A DNA stretch of 64,000 nucleotides from Barthelona sp. PCE (lineage: Eukaryota; Metamonada: BaSk clade), in the NCBI GenBank assembly GCA_040285745.1, contig JAUFOR010000005.1, positions 496,001 to 560,000 on the forward strand. Reading direction: 5' to 3'. The first letter of the stretch is position 1. Each line of letters begins with the position of its first letter. The notes below the pieces were generated by a model that was not told the origin of the DNA, ran no database searches, and saw only the letters and a program-made list of their open reading frames with translations. This document shows positions 38,796 through 47,465 of this stretch, piece after piece. A program made the translations under genes and the position numbers.

Positions 38796-40214
38796 TTACT
38801 CGTACCATTCTATAAACGTTTCCGCGGTGGTGTTTGGTCTCGAAGGGAGGGCATAATCCATCATCTTATCCACAAATTGCTTTTTGAGCCTCTTCATCAA
38901 AATGTTATCTGCCTGTTTCTTCATAACAAACATGTTCTTTCGATGCTCTACGCGTTTCCTCAGCTCGTACATGAAGGTTTTCATTGTGTGAATTGTGCGA
39001 TAATGTTCAATTCTATCAAAAATCAACCTCAAAATTTGACAATTTCGCCTATTCCTAAACAAACCACTCCATTGTGATAAAACATGGCTCATGGTCTTTA
39101 ACCGTAAGTACCTCACACCATATGCCATTCTCCAACGTCTGTACAGCTTATACTTAACAAACCAATCAATCTGCATACCGAACAAGACATTCTTTAACTT
39201 TTGCTTATTTAACTCCTCACGCCATCTCTCCAAGCCACGACCTGCTACTCTAAGACGAAATTGATACCTACATTTGGCTAGAACAAGCATTCTTTGTAAT
39301 TGACAAAATACATTCCTTTTTAATCTTGATTGTCTACGTTCTATAAGTATCTTTAAAGAGCTCCCTATCACCTTTCTCTTCACTAAATAATCGTACCATA
39401 AATAAAAATTATCTTTTCTCAAAAAAAACTGACGAATACGATTCAATCGAAGTATTGCAATTGCCATAATTAACTTACGCGTTGCTTTCTGCAAGACACG
39501 GACACGCATGTCCCTTGAGTATAGCAGCTCTGCATATGCAACTCTCAATTTTAAAACTGATTTTTTTCTGCTACGAGTGTTTCTCAAAATAGTGTGCTGT
39601 TCTTCACTTTTTGATAAAGATACAGATAGAAAAACAACCCTTCTCCAGCGCGATGTGGTCTTTTTAAGTATTTCAGTTCTTCGGTGCATGTCAGCTAAAA
39701 CACAAAGAAGTTTGTTTCGTTTTTGTATTTGTTGCCATGCATCAAGACAATTTTTCAACAAAAAAGATATCTGTGCCTCAGAATAAACTCTATTGATGAT
39801 ATTTATGGCATGTTTATGTCGTTGCTTTATGATAGATGCCTGTGACCAAAAACGATAAACACCCAGTCTTATCCTATTTCGAAATTTTTTCTCTTGAAGA
39901 GATATACGCCATATACGCACACTCCTACTTACTGCATCGGCCTGGGAGAACATGTGGATCTGATGCTCTTCATGCCAATGGCGAATGCACCTCAATACAA
40001 GATAAAACTTTCTTCCCACATCAATACGATTAGCTAAGGAGTCTTTTTCTGCCCAATACCTGCTCTGATCTCTCCACCTGTTCATATAAAACTTGACCCT
40101 TGGGCCTTGTACGTTGCGGAAGTATTCATTGCGCCAATTCTTTATAGCTATCGTTAAAACCCTATGCGCACGTTTTCTGTAGAAGTCGATCAGCCCTTGG
40201 GTATCCAACTTCAT
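38796..40214 (-). CDS. Sfi1-like centrin-binding repeat protein
   Basis: 472 residues from MKLDTQGLID (an ATG at 40277 would add 21 residues that look like untranslated sequence). The protein is a long basic helix with about a dozen copies of a motif with a Trp after aliphatic residues: IAIKNWRNEYF, FYMNRWRDQSR, CIRHWHEEHQ, SVRIWRISL, GVYRFWSQA, NCLDAWQQIQ, TSRWRRVVF, GLERWREELN, KLYRRWRMAYG, VLSQWSGLF. Spacing of roughly 30-40 residues and the W-R pattern match Sfi1 repeats, which bind centrin along a rod at spindle poles, centrioles or basal bodies. The specific partner is inferred from the family. Short spacing to DAW1 (39 nt), same strand. Confidence 0.75.
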   Translation of the reverse strand: MKLDTQGLIDFYRKRAHRVLTIAIKNWRNEYFRNVQGPRVKFYMNRWRDQSRYWAEKDSLANRIDVGRKFYLVLRCIRHWHEEHQIHMFSQADAVSRSVRIWRISLQEKKFRNRIRLGVYRFWSQASIIKQRHKHAINIINRVYSEAQISFLLKNCLDAWQQIQKRNKLLCVLADMHRRTEILKKTTSRWRRVVFLSVSLSKSEEQHTILRNTRSRKKSVLKLRVAYAELLYSRDMRVRVLQKATRKLIMAIAILRLNRIRQFFLRKDNFYLWYDYLVKRKVIGSSLKILIERRQSRLKRNVFCQLQRMLVLAKCRYQFRLRVAGRGLERWREELNKQKLKNVLFGMQIDWFVKYKLYRRWRMAYGVRYLRLKTMSHVLSQWSGLFRNRRNCQILRLIFDRIEHYRTIHTMKTFMYELRKRVEHRKNMFVMKKQADNILMKRLKKQFVDKMMDYALPSRPNTTAETFIEWYE

Positions 40215-40438
40215 TTTTTCAGTCAATACTAAACAATGTGTTGAGTATAAAATTATATAACATGATAATGCTTTCATTTTATTTCAATAGATGTGTGAGA
40301 ATATGTGCCTATACTTAAATTCTACGAAAGGTCAACATAAAATGCTGAATTCTAGAAAATTGCTTCCCGGCTTTATTGAAATACTTTTTACTTACAAATC
40401 AAAGCACAAGGTGACATATAGGCGCTAGCCTTCAGACT

Positions 40439-40798
40439 TTATACTTGAGGTAGTAAACAGCGGAGGGGACGAAGCGAACCTTCTTGTGTGGATGGTGTTC
40501 CTAGAACCCTACATAGTTTTGTCTTACCCTTTTTTAAAAAAAAAAAGGGGGTATTGAGCCAATTCAAGATACAAACACGTATTTGATGTTCGAAACAGAC
40601 ATGATTTTGCACTTCTCTTTCAAGTCTGAAGAACTTCAATTTTCCTATTTTTTTCAACTCATTCAGCTCTTGAATTTTTCCAGCAATTGCATCTTTCCAA
40701 ACCTCCCTAAAATGAGGGTTCTCAAAACATATTTCATTTAACCGCATTCTGAACAATGAACAAAGAGTGTCATCAATTTCATAATTTAATTCAATCAT
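40439..40798 (-). CDS. small hypothetical protein
   Basis: 119 residues from an ATG. The first 80 residues look like a real helical protein (MIELNYEIDDTLCSLFRMR, FREVWKDAIAGKIQELNELKK). The C-terminal 40 residues cross a CCC-T6-A11-G5 stretch and have less coding character, so the gene may end elsewhere. No family is recognised. It sits alone in a 760-bp spacer between divergent genes. Confidence 0.4.
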   Translation of the reverse strand: MIELNYEIDDTLCSLFRMRLNEICFENPHFREVWKDAIAGKIQELNELKKIGKLKFFRLEREVQNHVCFEHQIRVCILNWLNTPFFFLKKGKTKLCRVLGTPSTQEGSLRPLRCLLPQV

Positions 40799-40817
40799 TT
40801 TTTATTTCAAAATAAAG

Positions 40818-40852
40818 CAGGGGTGTAAAGCAGGGTTTTTTAACAGCAGGGA
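40818..40852. repeat. three spaced AGCAGGG repeats
   Basis: AGCAGGG occurs three times within about 35 nt (AGCAGGGGTGT, AAGCAGGGTTTT, CAGCAGGGAAT), upstream of the small gene at 40439-40798. Possibly a transcription factor site cluster; no known factor is assigned. Confidence 0.5.
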
Positions 40853-40977
40853 ATAAGCAATAATTTTTTCTCAGCCCCGTGTATACAAAGTACTTAACTT
40901 GCTCATTCACATGTAAAGTCCGTACTAACGCTGCGTTTTTATTTTTTAAACCTTATATCCTAATTATCAACTGAAGC

Positions 40978-42279
40978 ATGGTTATAATCTACAAAAATGA
41001 TGACGGTTGTGCTTATACCAGGCAGTTAGATCCTGAAACAAACAAGTTTAAGCACATAGTTTTGTCAACTGAAGAATTCACTGGTCAGTATTGGTCTTCC
41101 AAAGACGGTAAAACCATAGCCACTGTGCACTTAACCTGCATCTGCGTATTCGATGTTCGTACATTAGAACGCTTATGGCGAATTAATACTAAAGAAAAAA
41201 TTTCATATGGTTGTCTCAGCATTGATGGTTTAATTCTATCATTTCGGGCTGGCAACAAGTATCGCTCAATAGACTTGAAAAGTGGCAATATTATATCGAG
41301 TATTGATTTCTCTTCTGGTAGAAATTGTTGGGTAAACTCTCAATTTATTTTTATTCAGAAGCGTACACAAATTCACATATATTCACATGAGAATAAGCGA
41401 GTTGCCTATTTTATTAAAGGTGATGTGCTAGTACAAGGATTCAACGGAGAAACGTATGTGATTCACAATTATTATGTTAATAATCGGCTTAAAATTTTAC
41501 TTGTTGATGCTGAAGGTTCTATTTTGCCCACTTTTGAGACAGATGCACTGAAATCAGTTAAATACGGTGATATTTCAGAAAAATATCTCGCTGTCGGAAA
41601 CCATTCAATATTTCAAGTGTATAACAGAAAAACAAGAGAAGTGGTAAAGTGCAACATTTCAACTAAAAGAATCAATTCAATTCATATTAGTCCAGATCAA
41701 GAGCATGTATTGTATTCACAAGAAAACGAATGGGAGGTTAGCAATATTCGTTCACCATTACCTATTACATCAGTGCTAAAGGAGTTCATGGAGCCAACAA
41801 CGAAATTTACAGTATTGGGAGAGGACTTGATGTTATTGAACAATCTAGGCAATTCATATTTCTATTATATGGGTAATATCATATCATATGTTCAAAATCA
41901 TATGATTCACCCAGTTAAAAATGGATATTTATTATTCTTTCCTGCCAAAGTATATTATTTAGACTACTATATGAAAAAAAGTGAAACAAAACTTTATAAA
42001 TGTCATCAAGGCATAATTGCGAAGGTTGAAGAAATAACAACGTCAATATTCAAGGTTTGTTTTTATGATGGAACGAATATTATAATGGAGTGGAACTACA
42101 CTGATGGTTTTGGCCGTAGTGCAATTTGGCAAGAAGGAAGTATTCCTCTTGATTCAAATGTGTGTATCAATAATCTGTTATTCGAGCTTGCTGATCAAAG
42201 GCAAATGTATAAATTCTATCTTCACGAATTATTTAAACTAGAAAGTCTTAGTGACGAATACGTTTTGCAATTACTGTGA
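40978..42279 (+). CDS. divergent beta-propeller-like protein
   Basis: 433 residues, AT-rich. The N-terminal half has WD-like repeats in weak form: TIATVHLTCICVFDVRTLERLW, KYRSIDLKSGNIISSIDF, KYLAVGNHSIFQVYNRKTR. The C-terminal half continues with similar strands (FFPAKVYYLDYYM). No membrane segment or catalytic motif. It resembles the genes at 33933 and 50235 in composition and strand pattern, and may form one expanded family with them. Function unknown. Confidence 0.75.
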   Translation: MVIIYKNDDGCAYTRQLDPETNKFKHIVLSTEEFTGQYWSSKDGKTIATVHLTCICVFDVRTLERLWRINTKEKISYGCLSIDGLILSFRAGNKYRSIDLKSGNIISSIDFSSGRNCWVNSQFIFIQKRTQIHIYSHENKRVAYFIKGDVLVQGFNGETYVIHNYYVNNRLKILLVDAEGSILPTFETDALKSVKYGDISEKYLAVGNHSIFQVYNRKTREVVKCNISTKRINSIHISPDQEHVLYSQENEWEVSNIRSPLPITSVLKEFMEPTTKFTVLGEDLMLLNNLGNSYFYYMGNIISYVQNHMIHPVKNGYLLFFPAKVYYLDYYMKKSETKLYKCHQGIIAKVEEITTSIFKVCFYDGTNIIMEWNYTDGFGRSAIWQEGSIPLDSNVCINNLLFELADQRQMYKFYLHELFKLESLSDEYVLQLL

Positions 42280-42620
42280 AAAGATGATGAAACCCCTCAA
42301 ACTCAGAATTTTGTGTTCGATATGGGTAAATAAATACTTAGTGTTATAGAAAGACAGAAGGTTGACCTCGCAAAACTTTGTATCTATCTAAACAGTTTAT
42401 TTTCTTCCAGAGTCTCATCCATGTTAACGGTTAGAAAGGGAGAGTAAACAGATTCTTTACAGAGATCTAAGTTCGGATATGGTGCCGCATACGGGGCTAC
42501 CATAGTTTGGAAGTCCAACATATGAAAAATAGTAGTATTTCAATTACTAAACAGACAGTTGCGGAAGGAAACAAAATCCTAATCACACCCACGAAGTAAA
42601 CTGCTTTGCCTCACAGTCCA
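42280..42620. other. intergenic region between convergent genes
   Basis: No gene or RNA is seen; it should contain the two 3' ends. Confidence 0.5.
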
Positions 42621-45014
42621 TCACGTAGATCGAATCGATCTACGAGATGACCACTTTGAAGCAATCAGTTCAGTACGTCGGTTCTGTCTATTCGCCTTCT
42701 TTTGTCCAGATGCGCAAGATAAGGGTCGCACGCTGCGCAACTTGAATGGTTCAAGCGCAGTAGAATGTTGGCATTTCCCGTGCGGTACGTAACCAGCATA
42801 AGTTACTTGAATATTCTCCGTTGATTGTTTATACATCTCCTTAAAAGATGTCTTTGATGCTTCTGCCAATCCTTGGTAGCTTGCATTGAACGAATCGGTT
42901 AAAATCAATGGAATTGAGTGATTATTGAATGCGAAATGGTAACCTTTCAGCTTAAACAATGGAACACAGTACTGCTGTTCTTTCCTACCCTGCAGCTGGA
43001 CATAGAAAAGCAGCATAATCACATCATCATCATTAATGATAACATCATTAATGATAACATCAGAGCAATTCATAATATCCCCCACTTTCAAATTTTCGTG
43101 CTCTGGACACGAAAACACATCGAAATCATAAAGAAGCCTGCAGATCAGCGTAACTTGCTTGAGAGTTGTCCAGTCGTCCACATGATCTAGACTACGACTG
43201 AAGTGGAAAATATCAGTTCTTGAAGGAACATTACCGTACACGTAGACATGTTCCTGAGTTGGCAAGTGCGTTACATGGACAAGGCCACCAGAAGCAGTGT
43301 TCAACGTCAACAACAAAGATATACAGTCTTTGGAGAGTTCGGTCCTTAAACCAAAAAGACTGACTACAAATCGAATATCCTTCAGCTCAAGCGCATCAAT
43401 CAACTCGAAATCAAAACCACCAACTTTGCTGGCACCTGCAGTCAGCAGTACAGACTTCAACACAGAAAGAAATCTGGTGGGCTCTGTTTGAAAGAGGCTA
43501 ATCACTTTTGCTGTTTGAGGAATGACTCCCCACCATTTTTCAATGTTCTTAACCATGTGCAGGAAAAGCAGTCCATCTTTGAACTCAGCTATATCACAGA
43601 GTTCAACGCTTTGTGAGTTGGATGATTGAAGATACAAGCAGTTGTCTCTGAGATTTATAACACTCACAGCATCCATATTGATACACTTCACGAGTTGACC
43701 AGCAACCTTATTTCCCAAACATTCAGTGAAGTGATCAACATTTCGTATTGAATGGACCTGAAAAAATGGAAAGTGTGATGAGTCAATGATAATATCGGAA
43801 AGTTTTGCTGAACGAATGTGTTCAGGGAGGAAATAGTTGTTCATTAATTCACGGCACTCAGCAGAGGTATTATCCCAAAAAAGCTGCTTCAAACGTTGAT
43901 CAAAGCTATTCTTTAAGATATTTCTCTGCCATTTCAGAAGATTTTCGGGTCTAAATGATGTTTTGCAAGTTAAAAACTTCTTCGGAAAAATGCCAGAAAA
44001 TCCAGTAACAATGTAGTCATCAAAACAACCATTGCTTGTTAGATAATCCAAAAAGTTGGAATTGTTTGAGCACAAAGGGAACTTCATTTTCAGATCCAAA
44101 ACATTGGTAGAAAACTTTGGGCGAACGCTTACATTCCACTCCGTGCATTTAAAATTGCCCTTCAAAAAATCAGCAACAGCTTGATTGCGGCTGATATCAC
44201 CGAGGCAGAGATAGGCACAAGATATATTAAGCATAATTGCAACTTGATTACGAATGCAAAACCTCCCAGAGTGAAGAAATTTCTTCTTCTTTGCCCAAAA
44301 TGTGCTGATATCCCATGCTTTAAGTTCGCAAACGCTGGAAAAGCACTTATTATGCAAGGCAGAGGCTAACTTTGCATAAACATCGTTTTGAATAGTAACG
44401 GAGCGCTGATTCTTCTGACAGAAAGCAATGGGGTAACAACACCTGTAAAAATCGGTGCTCTGCACTGTTAGCTTGATACTAGTAGATGTTATAAGCGCTT
44501 GAGAGATATCCATTGAGGTAGAAGGGTCATCTATCAGTGTAAAGCGCTGCGGCTGAAAATATTCAATGCAACATGTGCTGATTGGCTTGGGTTTTTCAAG
44601 AAAATCGTCAAAGGGTATTTCAGTTTTTCCAAGAAAGCAGGTAGGGTGTGATCCGTACGGAATCAGGGCCAATTCTCGCATTATACGAGCAAAAACCTCA
44701 TTGTTAGGAGGTAATCCACTGAAAAAATCCACTTCTAAAGAAGGTAACAGAGCAAGAACTAACTCATCTGATTTAGCAGTAAAAAACAGGTATATCTCGC
44801 GTGTAATGCCATCATCGAGATTACCATAGTCGTCCCAGTCGGTAAATAGGGAAGAAAATTTATCCAAACAAAGATCTGAGTTGCTAATGCACTGCACCTT
44901 GTGGATATTAGGTTTGTAATCGTTATTGTTTGTTAAACAGCCTCGAAGGTGATTACAGAGGCTGCTTGCTGAGAAGTCAGCAATCGAAAATTGTAAAAGG
45001 GTAATAAAAGTCAT
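42621..45014 (-). CDS. hypothetical protein, 797 residues
   Basis: A single frame from the ATG at 45014, with TCCTTTTATATC about 5 nt upstream on the coding strand. No family is recognised. The sequence is Cys-, Phe- and Leu-rich with mixed structure; conserved-looking blocks include AWDISTFWAKKKKFLHSGRF (about 240-260) and YCVPLFKLKGYHFAFNN. No signal peptide or membrane helix is clear. The basic C-terminus (KKANRQNRRTELIASKWSSRR) could be a nuclear or nucleic-acid-binding tail. A 15-bp duplication encodes the DVIINDVIIND stretch, and a 21-bp palindrome covers the last codons. Confidence 0.7.
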   Translation of the reverse strand: MTFITLLQFSIADFSASSLCNHLRGCLTNNNDYKPNIHKVQCISNSDLCLDKFSSLFTDWDDYGNLDDGITREIYLFFTAKSDELVLALLPSLEVDFFSGLPPNNEVFARIMRELALIPYGSHPTCFLGKTEIPFDDFLEKPKPISTCCIEYFQPQRFTLIDDPSTSMDISQALITSTSIKLTVQSTDFYRCCYPIAFCQKNQRSVTIQNDVYAKLASALHNKCFSSVCELKAWDISTFWAKKKKFLHSGRFCIRNQVAIMLNISCAYLCLGDISRNQAVADFLKGNFKCTEWNVSVRPKFSTNVLDLKMKFPLCSNNSNFLDYLTSNGCFDDYIVTGFSGIFPKKFLTCKTSFRPENLLKWQRNILKNSFDQRLKQLFWDNTSAECRELMNNYFLPEHIRSAKLSDIIIDSSHFPFFQVHSIRNVDHFTECLGNKVAGQLVKCINMDAVSVINLRDNCLYLQSSNSQSVELCDIAEFKDGLLFLHMVKNIEKWWGVIPQTAKVISLFQTEPTRFLSVLKSVLLTAGASKVGGFDFELIDALELKDIRFVVSLFGLRTELSKDCISLLLTLNTASGGLVHVTHLPTQEHVYVYGNVPSRTDIFHFSRSLDHVDDWTTLKQVTLICRLLYDFDVFSCPEHENLKVGDIMNCSDVIINDVIINDDDVIMLLFYVQLQGRKEQQYCVPLFKLKGYHFAFNNHSIPLILTDSFNASYQGLAEASKTSFKEMYKQSTENIQVTYAGYVPHGKCQHSTALEPFKLRSVRPLSCASGQKKANRQNRRTELIASKWSSRRSIRST
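42624..42644. repeat. perfect 10-bp inverted repeat at gene end
   Basis: CGTAGATCGA and its reverse complement flank a single A. It covers the last codons (SIRST) of the 797-residue gene, directly beside the stop. With a one-base centre it is a palindromic DNA site more than an RNA hairpin. Confidence 0.8.
43031..43060. repeat. 15-bp direct repeat, two copies
   Basis: CATTAATGATAACAT occurs twice back to back and encodes a repeated DVIIN segment in the 797-residue protein; a length that is a multiple of three keeps the frame. Confidence 0.85.
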
Positions 45015-45712
45015 AATAGATATAAAAGGACCATGTTTGAGCCCTTAGAAAATCTGAATTCAAACTAACTCTAAATAGCAAAGTTCATCCCTTTTGGGAA
45101 GGAATATCCTCAAGAAAGCCAAATGTAAAGAAAAACCTAAAAAACAAATGCTATAGTATTGCAACCGCATTATTTTAATCAGGAAATGCTCATAAATATT
45201 ATAATTTGCTGCTGCTTTAACCACAGAAAAGTTACAAAGCTTACAAATAAACAATTTTCCCTATTTTCTACGCTAAGGCTATTTTGGTGGATTTTACCTT
45301 CATTTTGTGGTGTGTAATTAGACATTGCATCTGTTTACTAAAAAATAGTGTACTGATTACCAAAATCAGTAGGGTTTTCTTGGTATTACTATACAACCTA
45401 TTACATATTTACTACTGGAGTGAGTAATCATTAGTGAAAGCTCTAAATTTAGTTTTAAAGTTGGACAGCGATTTTAAAAAGCTCTAGTATGATTTTAAAC
45501 AGATAAAAAAGTATTTTCAATTTTTGATACAAAAAAAACAAGTAAAACCATATTTATTAATGTAATAGTAAATATTTAAGCAGTTAACTACTAACAACAT
45601 GTTCAATTTAAACGAAAATGTTACAACCAACAAAAATATATATGTGCAGGCGATAACTCTTTTACTACCTTTTTCAGTTCTAAGGTTAGCTATGGTTTTT
45701 TCAATCGCCAAG
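45015..45712. other. long AT-rich intergenic region
   Basis: About 700 bp between divergent genes. Apart from short frames without coding character, nothing is seen. An in-frame ATG at 45599 would extend the next gene by 38 residues. Confidence 0.5.
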
Positions 45713-46036
45713 ATGGCCTACTACAGGGCAAAGAGATTTGTTGTTGGAATAATTAACTTCTTTTATGCCTTTGTCGTTAGTTTTTTCGATAGCTCGACAG
45801 ATAGCTACATCATAGCAAGGAGAAGTGGGTCTAGAAGGGGAAACAATAACCCTGGCACATTTAACAGATCAAGAGCAGTCAGAGAAGGTAAACAACGAGC
45901 AGCTCGTAAAGCTGGACGTAACCCCAACGAATTCAGAAAGAAGGGAACGTTCACCATTGACGACTTCCACGTAGACGAACCAAAGAGCGGTTGTTCTGGA
46001 TGTGCATGCAGTCAGACTGTCTCCACATGTGGATAA
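45713..46036 (+). CDS. small membrane protein with Cys-rich tail, possibly SelK-like
   Basis: 107 residues from MAYYRAKRFV (an upstream ATG at 45599 in the same frame would give 145). One hydrophobic segment near the N-terminus (FVVGIINFFYAFVVSFF), then a basic, Gly/Arg/Asn-rich region (RRSGSRRGNNNPG) and a Cys-rich end (SGCSGCACSQTVSTCG). A single N-terminal membrane helix followed by a Gly/Arg-rich cytosolic part is the layout of selenoprotein K/S-type ER proteins involved in ERAD, and the terminal Cys cluster would suit a redox or metal role. No in-frame TGA that could encode selenocysteine is present. The family link is weak. It converges on the kinase gene (36 nt between stops). Confidence 0.6.
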   Translation: MAYYRAKRFVVGIINFFYAFVVSFFDSSTDSYIIARRSGSRRGNNNPGTFNRSRAVREGKQRAARKAGRNPNEFRKKGTFTIDDFHVDEPKSGCSGCACSQTVSTCG

Positions 46037-46072
46037 AAGCTGTTTTCTATGTTTTTTATTATTATTACTAGC

Positions 46073-47260
46073 TCACAGCAGAGCGCACTTATTCTGCTGT
46101 ATGTTGTGCAGCGACTCACTATCACCTGTTAACGGAGGTGGAGGTCGTAAAAGTGTATGTTCAAAGTGTTTATCAAATGACCGTGTCAGTTGTTTTTCTT
46201 CTTCTTCCTCTTCAGGGTAATTCAGTTTAAACCCCCTTACATTAGGTTTTAAAAAGTGAAGCTTTGATTTTGTAATCTGTCGTTCAGTTGCAAAGAAATC
46301 ATGTTCAAGCGCTTCAACAGCACTTATCCTAAGCTCTGGGTCAATCTGTAACAACTTTGTTAATAAATCCTTCGCCAAAGGTGGTAAAAAAGGATAAATA
46401 TGTATTTCACCTTTGCAAATCTTATCAACCAAACTAAAAACATTAGGAGAACTATCAAAAGGCAATGATCCAGTCATACAATAATGCAAACTGACCCCAA
46501 ATGCCCAAAGATCTTGTTTATAGGGATCAATAAACTCTTCATCTCTAGCACATTCAGGAGATTGAAAAGCAGGTGAACCCCATTGTCTAGCTGTTTCAGG
46601 TGGTCTAGCACCTTCTATCTCTGCTGCGCCAAAATCTAATAAAACTATTCTTTCAGATCCTTCTACACCAGTAAAAACTATATTATCAGGTTTAATATCA
46701 CGATGAGCAATTTTTTGACTATGGATATGAGAAAGTGCACTAATTAAATCCCTGAAGAAGACCTTGACATTTCTCAGTAGTAATCCTTTAGGATTTGCAT
46801 TAACTCGATCTTCTAAATTCCCCCCTGTCAATAATTCCATGACAAGATAAAATCTCGAACTTTCACCATCGTTTATGTAATCTATAACCTGTACGACGTT
46901 TCTATGCTTTAGCTTTAACATAAGCTCTACTTCCCTCTCAACTGCTTCCATAAATCCAGCTACTTTCGAAAGTTTTTGTCGATTAAAGGATTTAACAGCA
47001 CAAAACTGCTCTGTTTCCATGTCGTAAGCCCTCCTGACCTTGCCAAATGAACCCTCTCCTAAAACTTCAAACAACTGATATCTATTTTTTATAGTTTTAA
47101 CTGGAAGAGGTGTTCGTGACACTATATTCACGTCTAGGTATGATATATCCCGGAGATACGTCAGGTGCATTCCATTAATCGGTGGACTTGCACGAGATGT
47201 CGAAGTAGCACGAGAGGTTGAAGAACGCCTCTTGTTTCGATCGTTTGACGATGTGGACAT
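46073..47260 (-). CDS. LKB1/STK11-like protein kinase with CaaX box
   Basis: 395-residue Ser/Thr kinase of the CAMK-type group that activates AMPK-like kinases. Complete catalytic set: GEGSFG (68-73), AVK (Lys90), HRDIKPDN (186-193), DFG (209-211), and GSPAFQSPE (228-236), whose G-S-P-A-F-Q form is characteristic of LKB1 and the related CaMKK/Elm-type kinases. The N-terminus is Ser/Thr/Arg-rich. The protein ends in CALL, a C-terminal CaaX box with Leu last, which predicts geranylgeranylation; LKB1 is also prenylated at its C-terminus in animals. That favours LKB1 over CaMKK, but orthology is inference. All core residues are present, so it should be active. Confidence 0.85.
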   Translation of the reverse strand: MSTSSNDRNKRRSSTSRATSTSRASPPINGMHLTYLRDISYLDVNIVSRTPLPVKTIKNRYQLFEVLGEGSFGKVRRAYDMETEQFCAVKSFNRQKLSKVAGFMEAVEREVELMLKLKHRNVVQVIDYINDGESSRFYLVMELLTGGNLEDRVNANPKGLLLRNVKVFFRDLISALSHIHSQKIAHRDIKPDNIVFTGVEGSERIVLLDFGAAEIEGARPPETARQWGSPAFQSPECARDEEFIDPYKQDLWAFGVSLHYCMTGSLPFDSSPNVFSLVDKICKGEIHIYPFLPPLAKDLLTKLLQIDPELRISAVEALEHDFFATERQITKSKLHFLKPNVRGFKLNYPEEEEEEKQLTRSFDKHFEHTLLRPPPPLTGDSESLHNIQQNKCALL

Positions 47261-47465
47261 GCGTATTCTAAAAGTAATTCATCACAACCACAGAAAAACT
47301 ATGTGATAAGCGTTGTAGTAACGAAAACGTATACAGCTCACGCTTTGTTCTTTAATTCACTTCATAAATTCTAGCGATACATGCGGGTAATAGTACTTCT
47401 GAGATGGATAGCCAGAGTTTTTTTACTGAAATAACCACAAAACAATGAAAAAATTATTCTTGGTC

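Noticed and set aside
40440-40520. Possible tRNA or small structured RNA (GGTTCGCTTC on the minus strand)
   Set aside because: No cloverleaf arms could be paired around it; only the box-like motif is present.
42621-45014. 797-residue protein as a member of the sporadic bacterial DUF6119/TIGR04141 family
   Set aside because: A short block (AWDISTFWAKKKKFLHSGRF) raised the idea, but the expected N-terminal and core motifs are missing.
45990-46040. Selenocysteine readthrough at the end of the small Cys-tailed protein
   Set aside because: The stop is TAA and no in-frame TGA with a following hairpin is visible.
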